Assembly (NCBI GenBank): GCA_017416485.1
Contig: JAFQCH010000013.1
Coordinates: forward strand, 1-64,000
Direction: 5' to 3'
DNA from: Clostridia bacterium
Lineage (GTDB): Bacteria; Bacillota; Clostridia; Oscillospirales; Acutalibacteraceae
DNA: 64,000 nt
Below are positions 26,760 through 36,023 of this stretch, one piece after another. Made by a program: the position numbers and the translations under genes. How positions within the stretch are numbered: position 1 is the stretch's first letter; each line of letters begins with the position of its first letter. The notes beneath the pieces were generated by a model. That model was not told the DNA's origin. It made no database searches and saw only the letters and a list, made by a program, of their open reading frames with translations.

Positions 26760-27409
26760 TCGATGTCCCCTCCTTCTTCGTTTTCTGTTGCAGGTTCTTC
26801 GCATTCTGTTTTCGCTTCGCCGTTTTCTTCCTTGGCAACAACGGAAAGCGCTTCATCGTCGGCACTGTATGCCCACATTTCGATGAAATAATAATTTTCA
26901 ATATGAAAAATTGTTTTTTGGGGATTTTCTTGGGATCCGACAGGGATGAGCAGATTGTTCTGCGCAACGGTGCGGTAGTCAAACCCTTCGGGATACAAAG
27001 ACCAGTCGCCGTGGCGATAGGGCTCATCATCTCCCGTTTCGCAAACATGGAACGAGCCCATTGCCTGCATGACCACATAGCCGTTGAGCGTGCGGTCAAA
27101 AAACACCGAACACCACACATCACCGACCTGCATGTTGCCTGCATTCAGGCAGATATCAAAGGTGTCGGAATTGCCGAAAGTAAAATTCTGTTTTTCGGTT
27201 GCAACAAGCGTTCCCGCACCGCGCGGCCACTCGTGCAGCCGCACGCGCATGCAGAACACGGTTTTGCCGGTTTCGGCTTCCGCAGTCGGCGGGCTTTTGT
27301 GCGGCAACATCATGGAGATCATATCCTTCCACTGTTGGCGCAGGGTCTGCAAGGACAGCGCCGAACGGATGGAGGAATACAACTCGGAATTTTTTAAATT
27401 CTTACCCAT
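26756..27409 (-). CDS. FHA-like protein upstream of FtsW/PBP
   Basis: The 217-residue protein has a cytoplasmic beta-rich region that reads like a divergent FHA domain: LVATEKQNFTFGNSDTFDIC, then VGDVWCSVFFDRTLNGYVVM, and a late strand LLIPVGSQENP. The Gly-Asn-Ser position matches the GRS of FHA proteins, but the Arg that binds phosphothreonine is replaced by Asn. An acidic tail follows. In actinobacteria an FHA gene precedes rodA-pbpA, and the same order is seen here. AAAGGAG serves the ATG at 27409. The FHA call is tentative. Confidence 0.6.
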   Translation of the reverse strand: MGKNLKNSELYSSIRSALSLQTLRQQWKDMISMMLPHKSPPTAEAETGKTVFCMRVRLHEWPRGAGTLVATEKQNFTFGNSDTFDICLNAGNMQVGDVWCSVFFDRTLNGYVVMQAMGSFHVCETGDDEPYRHGDWSLYPEGFDYRTVAQNNLLIPVGSQENPQKTIFHIENYYFIEMWAYSADDEALSVVAKEENGEAKTECEEPATENEEGGDIE

Positions 27410-27422
27410 TTGCGATCTCCTT

Positions 27423-29771
27423 TCACCACAACAGTTGCAGAAGCCCTGCGGCAAGCATGGCAACCGCGGCCGGCAGAAGATAATCCGCTGTTGTGTGGCG
27501 GCGCACAAGGAGTGTTTGCACCAGAAGCAGCAACACACCCAGGCCGCAGAAAACACCCGGCACAATCATCTGCAATGCCGATTCTGCGGGCAGAAGCGGC
27601 ACAACAACAAACAAAACAGCCACAACCGCAATCACCGTCAGAAACAGGCACAGGTGCGGCAGAATACCGCGCAGGGCATTTCTGAAAGCAGTGGCCTTGC
27701 GTTTCTTTTCGTCAAATTTTCCTGCGGCTGCCCCCGAAACGGGATACAAACACAGGCAGAATTCTCTGCGCAATTGCACAAGCAGCTCCACATACGCGGT
27801 CTGCCCGCCTTGCAGGGTCAGAATATCGGTTGCAAGCACGGCCAACTGCCGCAGAAGCAGTTTTTCAAGTTTGGGCTGAATGCGCATGGTGGGTCTGAAC
27901 TTTGCATTGGCAAGAATTACGGGAATATATTTTCTGAAATCCGCCCATGTGCAGTCATTTTCAAGCAACACGCACAGCCGTTCCAGAATACCCGCCTGCA
28001 TCGCACCGATGTCTTCACCTTTTTTAGGAAGCCTGACTTCTGCGAGCGCTTGCAGGGAATCCACCGAATCGGGCAGTTTCTTTGCTTTTGGCGGTTCGGG
28101 CAGTTCCTGTTCGGCAACCCCCATGGCACGCAGACAATGCAGCAGTTCTTCGTAGCTGATCATTTTTTCCGTGAGCGCGGCAATAACGGTTTGCCTGAAC
28201 ACGGGATTGCTTGCGGCACGTTGCTTGCAAACGGAACAGACCCATGCAATGGTTTTGCGGTCCTGTGCGGCGGCAAGCAGATCTTCGTTGCGGATATCCA
28301 GCACTTCGCTGACTGCCTGTGCGGTTGCAGGATCGGAATGCAGGGTATGCAGACATTGAATCCATTCTTCATCAAGCGTAGCAACATAGCCGTCTGCGGC
28401 AACATCCGCCGCATATTTTGCATAATCCGGGTTTTCGCGTTCCAGCGAACGAACCCCTTCAAAAAGGCTTGCGGGGGTCGGATCGGCGGGCACTTTCAGC
28501 GTCAGCGCCATCACGGATTTTATATTCAATAGCAGAGCAACACCGTTTTCCGTTGCGCCCCAGCGGTCATACAACGACTGCAACACCGCCGCTTTTTCGT
28601 CATAAGAAGCACCGCTGTTGAGCCCCGCATACAGCAGGAAGAACGGGTCGTTTCCGTCGGCGGGCAATTCGGCGGCGGTGCGGTTGAACAATGCGTTGCC
28701 TTCCATCGCCGCACACATCTCCTTGGAACGGGGCATGTTGCGCAGACTCTGCAACAGGAAAACGGCACACTGTGAAAACCATTTTTCATCCATTCTGCCG
28801 AAGAATTGCTCCGTTATACGCAGATCCACCTGTCGGTCCGACAATTTCAGATCCGGCACACCACGCAGAAGCAGATGCAGAAAATCGAGTGAGAAATGTC
28901 CGCCCTGCAGGCAGGCAACCGTCCATTTCTGTACCAGCGGCAGAATATTACAGCGGTAAGCGGCAAGACCAAAATCGGCAATATAGGTCCCCAGTGCGGT
29001 AAAAATGCCGAGCGGATCATCATCAGAACGAAGGGGAATGGAATGCTCATGATCAAAATGGGCTTCGGTGTTGCCCACCGCAAACAGATAATTGCAATCG
29101 TAGGTCGTTTGCAGGGTTGCGGGATCCGCGGTAAATCGCATACGTACCTTGTTGTGCATTTCTTCGGGCAACACGCTGAGTACAAACAGTGCCGCATTTG
29201 CCGACAGCCCATTCATGGCTCCTGCCTGCAACTCGGCAGGAAAACGGAAAACGGCGGCAAACTTGCCCAATGAAAGTATGGGTTTGAATGCAAGATATAC
29301 AAGACGACTCAGCTGTGCACGATCACGATTATAAACGGCTGATACAGAATCCGTTTCGGTGACGGGCAAGGTGAGTGCCGTGCGTGCAAGCTCTTTTTCC
29401 TGTGTACCATGGTCTGCCGTGCTCTGCATCAGCAACAAGGCACGCAGGCGGTTAACAAACGGATCCTGCGGAAGGTTGAATTCCCTGTTGAAGGTTTTTT
29501 CGCCAACGGTTACGGTGTGGTAAAAATAATCTCTTGCATACTGTGCATCGCGGCTGATGAAAATTTTGCAGAAGCCCCCCAGCGGCGGGCAGAACACCAG
29601 CCGTTCATCACGCTGATCGCCGCCGAAAGCCAGTGTGCACATGAAGTTTTCAAGCGGACCGCGCAAGGCGGCAGGGATGGTGGTACTCATGGCAGTGATC
29701 TGCAGACCTGCCTGATTGGGAGAATTATAATAAAAAGAGTCAAAATTGGCATGACATGTATTTTCAGGCAT
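27423..29771 (-). CDS. Large GTPase-associated adaptor-like protein with C-terminal TM segments
   Basis: The 782-residue protein opens with a globular domain (about 1-230) containing YYNSPNQAGLQITAMS and FCPPLGGFCKIFISRD. This has the character of the GTPase-associated protein 1 (GAP1) N-terminal domains found beside bacterial double-GTPases. A long helical region (about 270-640) follows, then a charged stretch and three membrane segments (about 700-782). The start has a perfect AAGGAGG and overlaps the GTPase gene by eight bases, so production is coupled. I infer a scaffold that ties the GTPase to the membrane next to the wall-synthesis enzymes. The family call is from memory of sequence style. 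Confidence 0.6.
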   Translation of the reverse strand: MPENTCHANFDSFYYNSPNQAGLQITAMSTTIPAALRGPLENFMCTLAFGGDQRDERLVFCPPLGGFCKIFISRDAQYARDYFYHTVTVGEKTFNREFNLPQDPFVNRLRALLLMQSTADHGTQEKELARTALTLPVTETDSVSAVYNRDRAQLSRLVYLAFKPILSLGKFAAVFRFPAELQAGAMNGLSANAALFVLSVLPEEMHNKVRMRFTADPATLQTTYDCNYLFAVGNTEAHFDHEHSIPLRSDDDPLGIFTALGTYIADFGLAAYRCNILPLVQKWTVACLQGGHFSLDFLHLLLRGVPDLKLSDRQVDLRITEQFFGRMDEKWFSQCAVFLLQSLRNMPRSKEMCAAMEGNALFNRTAAELPADGNDPFFLLYAGLNSGASYDEKAAVLQSLYDRWGATENGVALLLNIKSVMALTLKVPADPTPASLFEGVRSLERENPDYAKYAADVAADGYVATLDEEWIQCLHTLHSDPATAQAVSEVLDIRNEDLLAAAQDRKTIAWVCSVCKQRAASNPVFRQTVIAALTEKMISYEELLHCLRAMGVAEQELPEPPKAKKLPDSVDSLQALAEVRLPKKGEDIGAMQAGILERLCVLLENDCTWADFRKYIPVILANAKFRPTMRIQPKLEKLLLRQLAVLATDILTLQGGQTAYVELLVQLRREFCLCLYPVSGAAAGKFDEKKRKATAFRNALRGILPHLCLFLTVIAVVAVLFVVVPLLPAESALQMIVPGVFCGLGVLLLLVQTLLVRRHTTADYLLPAAVAMLAAGLLQLLW

Positions 29772-31563
29772 GTGAATCCTCCTTCAGAAGCCACACAAGC
29801 GGATCAAACAGGTTGATCGGCTTCCATGTGTCTATGTCAAAATGCAGTGTAGACTGATCCAAACCGTTGTCCGCCCCCAAAGCGGAAAACGGGAACAAGC
29901 CGATATCATCGGCATTTTTCTGTGCGGTTTCAGTATTGACGGAATCCCGCAGCAGATTTCGCAGATAAAAATTGATATACAGACGGCGCATCTGCTCCTC
30001 AGGTCTGGCAGTGCGTGATTTTGCGGATTCGGTCAGATAAATATGTTCATTGCACAGATGTGTTACCCATTGCTTTGCATCCGTTGCCTCAAATACGGCA
30101 CAAAAGGCGGGGTCGGCGGTTATAAAAGAAAACAGGGTGTTGATATCATCCTCGCCGTTTTCTTCCACAAACAAAGCACGCATTTTGTCTTCATAACGAT
30201 TGCAAAGGAACAGTCCAAGGGATTCGGGCGAACAATGCAGATAGCCGCGAAGAAACAGTTTGACAAAGATACGCAGATTCTGCGGCAGGTTGCTCATTTC
30301 AATACGCAGGCGGTAAGCAAGTACCCGTATCAGCGATTCTTCAAAAGACTTACTGAATGAACGGAACAGCAGAAGATCAAACTGCGACAGATCAATTTTG
30401 GGGAACATCATGGCAAAGTAGGGCAAAGAAATATTCTGACTGTTTTCAACAAATTTGTTGATGGCAATCAGGCCTTCCCTTGTGAGGATATCGGCAAAGA
30501 AAAACATGGCTTCACAGTTGCGAAGGATGCCTAAATCGTCATACCCGTGCATACCCTTCTCGCTGTTTTCACCCGAAAAGTCAAAAATACGCACAAAACG
30601 GCAGGATTTCATTTTGCCCTGTGCATTCTCCTCACGCAGGATCAGCACAAGATCTTCGGCACGGCGATCATCCACCAACGGTTTGTGTTCATGCAAACCG
30701 TAATCGCCGTAATCATCCGAGGTCATGGTGCCGAACCGGTCGTTCTGCACAAAACCGCCGACGGCGGAAGCAGGTGTCTGCGAGGGCAGTCTGCCTTCCA
30801 GAAATGCTTCTGCACGCAGCTTGGTACGCCAGCCGATGGTTTCGGGCAGGATCAGGGTTTTGTTTTGGTCAATTTTATATTGTTTGCCGAGTCCGCAGCG
30901 GCCGCGTTGTTCAAGAAATGCCGCTAACGATACCTGCCAGACGGTCTTGCCCGTATTGGGGTCGCCGATGAGGGCAATTTCAATGGGCTCATCCGTGATT
31001 TCCAATGCGGCACAGGACAGAATTTTGTTGCAATCGGGATAGGGGCAAACCGGATCGGCATTGGTCGCCAGCACACTGCCGACATTGTCAAATGCGGGAT
31101 CATAGCAAAGGATGCGGCAGGATTGTTTTTCGGGTTCAACCTGCAATTCCAGACGGGGTGCATTTTTGTGCAGGTCGATCGTATAAACACGGTTCAGGCA
31201 CCAGTACCAGAAATCATTGATGACATAGCAGGTATTTCTTACTGCATCGGCAGGCAGATTCACGGGCGGCAGCACACCTGCACTTTTAACGAGTTGATCG
31301 GCATTTCTGAAAACGGGTCTGCGTTCTTCGGCAACTTCATTCAGCCAGATGACCCAGCCGAGTTCTTTGGGATAGGACGGTGAGTGCACAGCGGCACAGA
31401 CTTCGGCGGGAGCCAGTGTTTCATTGACGGGTACTTTACGCTCTTTGCGGCTGTGTTCAACCGCTTTTTGCACGTTTTTCAGTGCATGCTTGTAATTAAA
31501 TAAGTTCTTGCTGATGGGCCGCCTGCAATACGGACACAGAAAGATGCTGTTCTTTTTACTCAT
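29764..31563 (-). CDS. Zinc-ribbon P-loop GTPase (double-GTPase-2 like)
   Basis: The 599-residue protein begins with a zinc-ribbon half (LCPYCRRPI, Cys10/Cys13) and a second one later (DPVCPYPDCNKILSC, about 170-184). These flank a beta-rich insert. A P-loop NTPase follows, with Walker A GDPNTGKT at 200-207, a switch-type Thr in SQTPAS (261-266) and Walker B-like FDFSGE at 327-332. The layout (Zn ribbon, P-loop, DxSGE) resembles the DO-GTPase2 group that pairs with GAP1 adaptors in bacteria. AGAGGGGGA precedes the ATG at 31563; longer reading has no signal. It sits 13 bases after the small 192-residue protein gene. Confidence 0.65.
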   Translation of the reverse strand: MSKKNSIFLCPYCRRPISKNLFNYKHALKNVQKAVEHSRKERKVPVNETLAPAEVCAAVHSPSYPKELGWVIWLNEVAEERRPVFRNADQLVKSAGVLPPVNLPADAVRNTCYVINDFWYWCLNRVYTIDLHKNAPRLELQVEPEKQSCRILCYDPAFDNVGSVLATNADPVCPYPDCNKILSCAALEITDEPIEIALIGDPNTGKTVWQVSLAAFLEQRGRCGLGKQYKIDQNKTLILPETIGWRTKLRAEAFLEGRLPSQTPASAVGGFVQNDRFGTMTSDDYGDYGLHEHKPLVDDRRAEDLVLILREENAQGKMKSCRFVRIFDFSGENSEKGMHGYDDLGILRNCEAMFFFADILTREGLIAINKFVENSQNISLPYFAMMFPKIDLSQFDLLLFRSFSKSFEESLIRVLAYRLRIEMSNLPQNLRIFVKLFLRGYLHCSPESLGLFLCNRYEDKMRALFVEENGEDDINTLFSFITADPAFCAVFEATDAKQWVTHLCNEHIYLTESAKSRTARPEEQMRRLYINFYLRNLLRDSVNTETAQKNADDIGLFPFSALGADNGLDQSTLHFDIDTWKPINLFDPLVWLLKEDSHA

Positions 31564-31576
31564 GCTTTTCCCCCTC

Positions 31577-32155
31577 TCAATATGTCGGCAGTTCCCACAG
31601 CTCGTTGCGGCTTCCCTGCAGATACAGGGTGAACGAACGGTTTTCGTCGGTAAACAGATAGCAGGTCTGTGCACGGAAAACGGCGGCACGTTCGGACAAC
31701 TTACGAGGCGGTGTGGTGATTTTGCCGTCCTTGTCGAGCTTATAATAAAGAATCGGCTCACGGGTGTTGCTGATGACCTTGCTGAAGATATCAGCACCGC
31801 TCTCCATGGCTCGGCGGCGGATATACATCAACTCGCTGCCGTAAGGCCTGACCGTAAAATGCAGAACATTTTCGCTGATTGCCCCGTTTTCGGCAGGCAT
31901 GCCGTCGGAACGGATGAATTGCATGTCTTTAAAGGAGGCTTCCTTTATACCTGCGGCAAGGTAGCCGACATATGAAGTACAGGGCTGTGCCTGTGTAAAA
32001 TACTGACATTTATAATAAAAACGGCTCGGTGTCTGCGAACGTTTTGCCATGAAACGGGCATGTGCGATCAACAGACTTTCACCGAATGCGGTTGCGGCAA
32101 GTTTTTCGGTCAGCTTATTGCGTTTGCCGCCGTTTACGGTTTTCTCTTTCTTCAC
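31577..32155 (-). CDS. Small GTPase-operon protein, unknown
   Basis: I do not recognise this 192-residue protein. It is soluble, basic at the N-terminus (MKKEKTVNGGKRNKLTEKL) and predicted alpha/beta, with no cysteine pairs or nucleotide motifs. YIRRRAMESGADIFSKVI is its most regular helix. The GTG start follows GAGGAG and overlaps the PHP gene stop (GTGA), and the next gene is the GTPase 13 bases on. It may be a partner or substrate of the GTPase module. Confidence 0.7.
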   Translation of the reverse strand: MKKEKTVNGGKRNKLTEKLAATAFGESLLIAHARFMAKRSQTPSRFYYKCQYFTQAQPCTSYVGYLAAGIKEASFKDMQFIRSDGMPAENGAISENVLHFTVRPYGSELMYIRRRAMESGADIFSKVISNTREPILYYKLDKDGKITTPPRKLSERAAVFRAQTCYLFTDENRSFTLYLQGSRNELWELPTY

Positions 32156-32838
32156 AAACTCATCTCCTCATATATCGGTGCAAGGCACTCAAACTCTCTT
32201 TCACGAAGGACATGGACCAGATCGGCATTGGTTGCAATTTTGCGGTCGGTAAGGATGCCGCCCATGCGTGCTTTTTTGCTGTGGTGAAAATCGCCGCCGC
32301 CCGTTTGAATCATTAAATGATTCTCGTTTGCCCAGTCAAGGGCTTTTTGCTGTTCTTCGGGGCTGTCCTTGCCGTTTTTAATTTCGACCCCGTCCAGATA
32401 AGCGGGGTTACAGCGACTCATCCACTCACGGAAAGGGTGTGCCTGAATCATTAAAATTCCCTGTTCACGGCACAAGGCGGACAGTTTTTTCGGGTACGCT
32501 TTCAGCAGGTTACCGTTGTTTTTTAAGAAGTTTTCCACATCACCGAACAGAAGATAATCGTTGATGGTGGCATAAAAACGGATCTCACACCCGGGAAGTA
32601 CAAGAAAATTTGTTCCCTCTGCTGCTTTTTTGGCGGCACGGTAACCGCGGAAATAAAAATCGGTGTGCTTTTGCGGGCAGAACACCTTGGTCGGGGGAAA
32701 TGTCATGGGTGAAAAGTGATCGGTGACCACAATGCCGTCATAGCCGTGTTCGCGATAAAGGTGCACCATATCGGCGGCTTTTGCCGTGGCACAGACACTG
32801 GTTTCGGCGGTGTGGCAATGAATTTCATATTTGTACAT
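32152..32838 (-). CDS. PHP-domain metal-dependent phosphoesterase
   Basis: The 228-residue protein carries the PHP motifs EIHCHTAETS (metal-binding His pair), VVTDHFSP, LPGCEIRF, QAHPFREW and GGGDFHHSKK. PHP proteins are trinuclear metal phosphoesterases; without a polymerase domain they often hydrolyse phosphate monoesters or 5'-phosphonucleotides. It is cytoplasmic. CGGAG precedes the ATG, and it lies three bases after the SGNH gene in the same run as the GTPase operon. Confidence 0.88.
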   Translation of the reverse strand: MYKYEIHCHTAETSVCATAKAADMVHLYREHGYDGIVVTDHFSPMTFPPTKVFCPQKHTDFYFRGYRAAKKAAEGTNFLVLPGCEIRFYATINDYLLFGDVENFLKNNGNLLKAYPKKLSALCREQGILMIQAHPFREWMSRCNPAYLDGVEIKNGKDSPEEQQKALDWANENHLMIQTGGGDFHHSKKARMGGILTDRKIATNADLVHVLREREFECLAPIYEEMSL

Positions 32839-32841
32839 AGG

Positions 32842-33411
32842 TTACTCCGTCAGGCTTTCGCAAAAAGTAATGAATTTGGGGGTCCACCATTCTTTGTAGC
32901 CGACAAAGGTGGGATGGACGGGGTCGTGCATATATTTTTTATATAAATCGGGGCTGATCCCCTGCATGGTTTTGTCGTTGAAAAGGTCTAAAATGTAAAA
33001 GTCATATTCCTTTTGAAGGTCATACAAAAGGTGAATCATGGCTTCGTAGGCTTCGCTTTCAAAATATGTGCCCGTATAAAACAGTATCGGACAGGCAAAC
33101 GTGTCTTCTGCATATTGCAGAATAAAACGGATAGCATCCTCTGTTTTTTGCAGGGGGATTTTTTTTGCCGCATCGTTGGTGGAAAGCTGGCAGATAAACA
33201 GATCAACCTTGGTGTCGGCATTCACCTTTTTCAGCCGCGCAACATAGGATTTTCGGTTTGTGTCGGCAAGGGTTGTGCCGGACACGGCTTCTTTGATGCA
33301 GACAATGCCGCAGGATTCCGCCATCAGGTCGGCAAACGAAACACCGCCCGCCGCCGAGCCGTAAGTCACGGACGAGCCTAAAAACAAAACAGTTTTGCCG
33401 TACAACTTCAT
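32842..33411 (-). CDS. SGNH/GDSL-family esterase
   Basis: The 189-residue protein has block I LFLGSSVTYGSAAGG (catalytic Ser in GSS), block III QLSTNDAA (Asn) and block V MHDPVHPTFVGY (Asp and His), so the catalytic set is complete. No signal peptide is visible, so it acts in the cytoplasm. Family members remove acyl groups from sugars or lipids. The ATG at 33411 follows AGGGAGGG. Confidence 0.88.
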   Translation of the reverse strand: MKLYGKTVLFLGSSVTYGSAAGGVSFADLMAESCGIVCIKEAVSGTTLADTNRKSYVARLKKVNADTKVDLFICQLSTNDAAKKIPLQKTEDAIRFILQYAEDTFACPILFYTGTYFESEAYEAMIHLLYDLQKEYDFYILDLFNDKTMQGISPDLYKKYMHDPVHPTFVGYKEWWTPKFITFCESLTE

Positions 33412-33457
33412 AAAGGCACTCCCTCCCTTTTGTTGAAATGGTGTAAGAGTGAGATAA

Positions 33458-33913
33458 TCATTCCTTGTCCTGAATTTCTTTTGCAAGCTGTTTGCCCTGC
33501 TTTTGTTTTTCTTTCGGAATTTCCTTTGACACCCATCTCTCTATCTTGATGTGCGGAAAATCCGCTTGCCAGAACAAAATATGCAACAACAAACACGCAA
33601 CCGCGTTCACCAAAAGAATCTTCTTTGCAACATATTCGCAAAGCATCTGCTCGCCGAGAATCAGCAGGACAATGCAAAAAACAAACAGAGCAAAATGCAG
33701 AAAAACGGAAAAATAATACGGATACAGCCACACTTTCGGCAGGGCAAAACGAAATCTTGTGTAAAACAACCACTGAAAGACGGATTGCTTTTTCTGAAGA
33801 CTTTTTATTCTGCCTTTATTTACACGGAGTTCGATAATTTTATCCATTATCGGTCTAAAAATAATAAGGTGAACGAACGGGATAAGAAGAATTATAAAAA
33901 TAGTTCTTGCCAT
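33458..33913 (-). CDS. Small membrane protein, unknown
   Basis: The 151-residue product has three hydrophobic segments (about 4-20, 70-87 and 96-114) and a very charged C-terminus (SKEIPKEKQKQGKQLAKEIQ). I do not recognise a family. It lies 28 bases after the M16 peptidase gene and 46 before the SGNH gene without an obvious terminator, so it is probably part of the same transcript. Confidence 0.65.
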   Translation of the reverse strand: MARTIFIILLIPFVHLIIFRPIMDKIIELRVNKGRIKSLQKKQSVFQWLFYTRFRFALPKVWLYPYYFSVFLHFALFVFCIVLLILGEQMLCEYVAKKILLVNAVACLLLHILFWQADFPHIKIERWVSKEIPKEKQKQGKQLAKEIQDKE

Positions 33914-33941
33914 TTCACACCCGTCCTTTCATTTTGCATTT

Positions 33942-35210
33942 TTATCCGTCCAAGCCTTTCAAAATCTCCTCAAGCGTTTCGGCGTTGACCTTTTTCTTTT
34001 TAGCCTTGACGGCAACGGTCATATTTTGGGTTGTGAATACTTTTTTTGCCGCCTCGACGACCTGTTCCTTTGTAAAATCATATCTGCCGAATAAAGGTGC
34101 ATCGTAATCAATGGGATGTGCAGAGAGAATGTGATTGTAATAAGCCAGCGTCCAGTTCTGATTAGAGGGGTTGTCGGCTTCCGTTTCCGTATAACACAAC
34201 ACCGATTGCAGATTTGCATCAAATGCAAAATTGCCATTTTTCAGGTCGTTGAGCAAGGTGACAATCAGGCGGAGAGCCTCTTCCATTTTGCTTTCCTGCA
34301 CCTCAAACCAGAAGCTCAGATTGCCGGCATTGTCATATTGCTCGATCGCAGACGAATAAGAATAAATAATGGGGTTGTCTTCGGACAGATAGTTATAAAC
34401 CAGTGCTTTTTCATCCTCAAACAGCACCGAATGCAAAAAATCCGCAATTGTCTCTGTGCAGACGGTATTGTCGATGTCGAAGCCGATTTTCACATAATGC
34501 CAGTAATCGTTTTTGATGTGCACCTTGCTGTCGCGATTGCCGAAGTGCTCGTTCACATCGACCGTGTTTGTAAAGTCCGTCGGGGTCTGATTGAGGTGTA
34601 TTCCTGCAAGTTTTTCCTGCAATATTGCAAGTCCGTCCTGTCCTGCGTTGCCTGTGACATACACAAAGCAGTTGCCCGCAGACAACACCTTTTCGCGGAA
34701 CAGATTGACCTTTTTGCGGGAAAGATTGTCAAGCACCTTGCAGGAGCCGAGAATGGTGCGTTCCAACTGCGTACCGCCCCAGACGATTTTATTGAAAAAG
34801 AAATCAAGTGAGCTTTTTTCATCGCTTTCGCGGATTTCGGCCTTGATGCGCTTTTTCTCCTGCTCAAAGGCAAGGGAATCAATGTTGATTTCGTCAAAAA
34901 TATGGCACAGAATGTCAGCGGCAAAGGCAAACCCGTGATGTGGACCCGTGATGTAAAAACGGATAAACTCCTTGTAGGTCGAAGCCTGAAATTGAAGCCC
35001 GTGCAAAGCCAACTGTTCATAAAATCTTTTGTATTTTGCTTTGATATTTCTGAACACGATGTGCTCAAACAGGTGGCTGATGCCGCTTTCGTTTTCGCAC
35101 TCAAACAGACTGCCCGCACGCACATACAGCGACAGACAGAAGCCTTTGAGATTCGGATTGGTCAGCGAATACACCTGCAGTCCGTTGACTGCACAGACCT
35201 GTTCTTGCAT
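33942..35210 (-). CDS. M16-family zinc peptidase
   Basis: The 422-residue protein has the inverted zinc motif HLFEH (His46, Glu49, His50) and a downstream Glu in RIKAEIRE (about 121-128) as third ligand, so the active half is intact. The C-terminal half (about 220-422) is the second M16 domain. Firmicute relatives (YfmH/YmfF/YmxG type) work as processing peptidases in the cytoplasm. AAGGTG precedes the ATG at 35210; the upstream extension would run into the dispersed repeat. Confidence 0.88.
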   Translation of the reverse strand: MQEQVCAVNGLQVYSLTNPNLKGFCLSLYVRAGSLFECENESGISHLFEHIVFRNIKAKYKRFYEQLALHGLQFQASTYKEFIRFYITGPHHGFAFAADILCHIFDEINIDSLAFEQEKKRIKAEIRESDEKSSLDFFFNKIVWGGTQLERTILGSCKVLDNLSRKKVNLFREKVLSAGNCFVYVTGNAGQDGLAILQEKLAGIHLNQTPTDFTNTVDVNEHFGNRDSKVHIKNDYWHYVKIGFDIDNTVCTETIADFLHSVLFEDEKALVYNYLSEDNPIIYSYSSAIEQYDNAGNLSFWFEVQESKMEEALRLIVTLLNDLKNGNFAFDANLQSVLCYTETEADNPSNQNWTLAYYNHILSAHPIDYDAPLFGRYDFTKEQVVEAAKKVFTTQNMTVAVKAKKKKVNAETLEEILKGLDG

Positions 35211-35231
35211 AAAACACACCTTTTTAAAAAA

Positions 35232-35470
35232 TAAATTACGGTTTGACGGGCAGTGCCCTGAATGCAAAATTCAAAATGCAAAATCATCGGAATGGCGTTG
35301 CCATTTATAGAAAATATAAATTTTATTTTGTGCAAACAACGGCAATTTTGCAATAATTCTTGCACAAATAAATTAAAAAATGTGGCTTTGCAGTAAAATC
35401 ATATTTTTATTCATGTTCTATAATCGGAGCGTCAGCGACCCGATAATTTTGCATTCCTGCATTTTGCATT
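35232..35470. repeat. MITE-like dispersed repeat, copy B
   Basis: AAATTACGGTTTGACGGGC (35233-35251) leads into AATGCAAAATTCAAAATGC. The core then contains TCGGAATGGCGTTGCCATTTAT, an AT-rich middle, CTATAATCGGAGCGTCAGCGACCCGATAA and TTTTGCATT units. The ends (TGCAAAATCATCGG and CCGATAATTTTGCA) form imperfect terminal inverted repeats. It occupies the whole gap between the M16 gene and the HD-domain gene; I see no coding potential. Confidence 0.88.
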
Positions 35471-36012
35471 TAAAATAACGCCTTTGCCATCTGCCTGCCG
35501 ATATCGGTTTTCAGTTTTGAAAGTCCCGAAAGCCAGGCAGCACTGTCTTCCTCGGAAAACAGTGCGGGATTTTTTTCTTTATATTTTATGAAGGTGAAAA
35601 TTGCCTGTAAATCGTCGATGTCCTTTGCAACAAGGGCATTGAATGTGGAAATGTTGCTCCATTCCTGCCACAGTTTGCGTTGATAATCGGTGCACTTGCC
35701 CGACAAAAGGCTGTCTTCGGCTGCTTTTTGTTCAAGCAACTCGTAATGCAAGGGGTCTTTTTTCTTTTCGGGTCGCGGAATATCTCCTGTTACGGCTTCG
35801 GGCAGGTCATGCAGCAAAAGCATATCGAGAATTGCCTGCTTGTTGTAAGTCGGGTCGGGATGCGTTTCGGGCAAGAGGAAGGTGCCCAACAGCCAACAGT
35901 CGTAGATATGCTCGGCAACACTTTCGGGGTTTTGCACACCGCGTTGCACCCATCCAGCGCGGGGGACGGATGCAAGGGTGGAAAAAAGTTTATACTTTTC
36001 GGAATCGGTCAT
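35470..36012 (-). CDS. HD-domain phosphohydrolase (YfbR-like)
   Basis: The 180-residue protein has the HD-domain metal motifs ESVAEHIYDC (His35), LLHDLPEAVTGDIPRP (His68, Asp69) and a later Asp in AKDIDDLQA. The N-terminal RAGWVQRGV is characteristic of YfbR-type 5'-deoxynucleotidases, which hydrolyse deoxynucleoside monophosphates. It is cytoplasmic. It starts 11 bases after the TPM-domain gene. Confidence 0.85.
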   Translation of the reverse strand: MTDSEKYKLFSTLASVPRAGWVQRGVQNPESVAEHIYDCWLLGTFLLPETHPDPTYNKQAILDMLLLHDLPEAVTGDIPRPEKKKDPLHYELLEQKAAEDSLLSGKCTDYQRKLWQEWSNISTFNALVAKDIDDLQAIFTFIKYKEKNPALFSEEDSAAWLSGLSKLKTDIGRQMAKALF

Positions 36013-36023
36013 ACAAACCTCGT

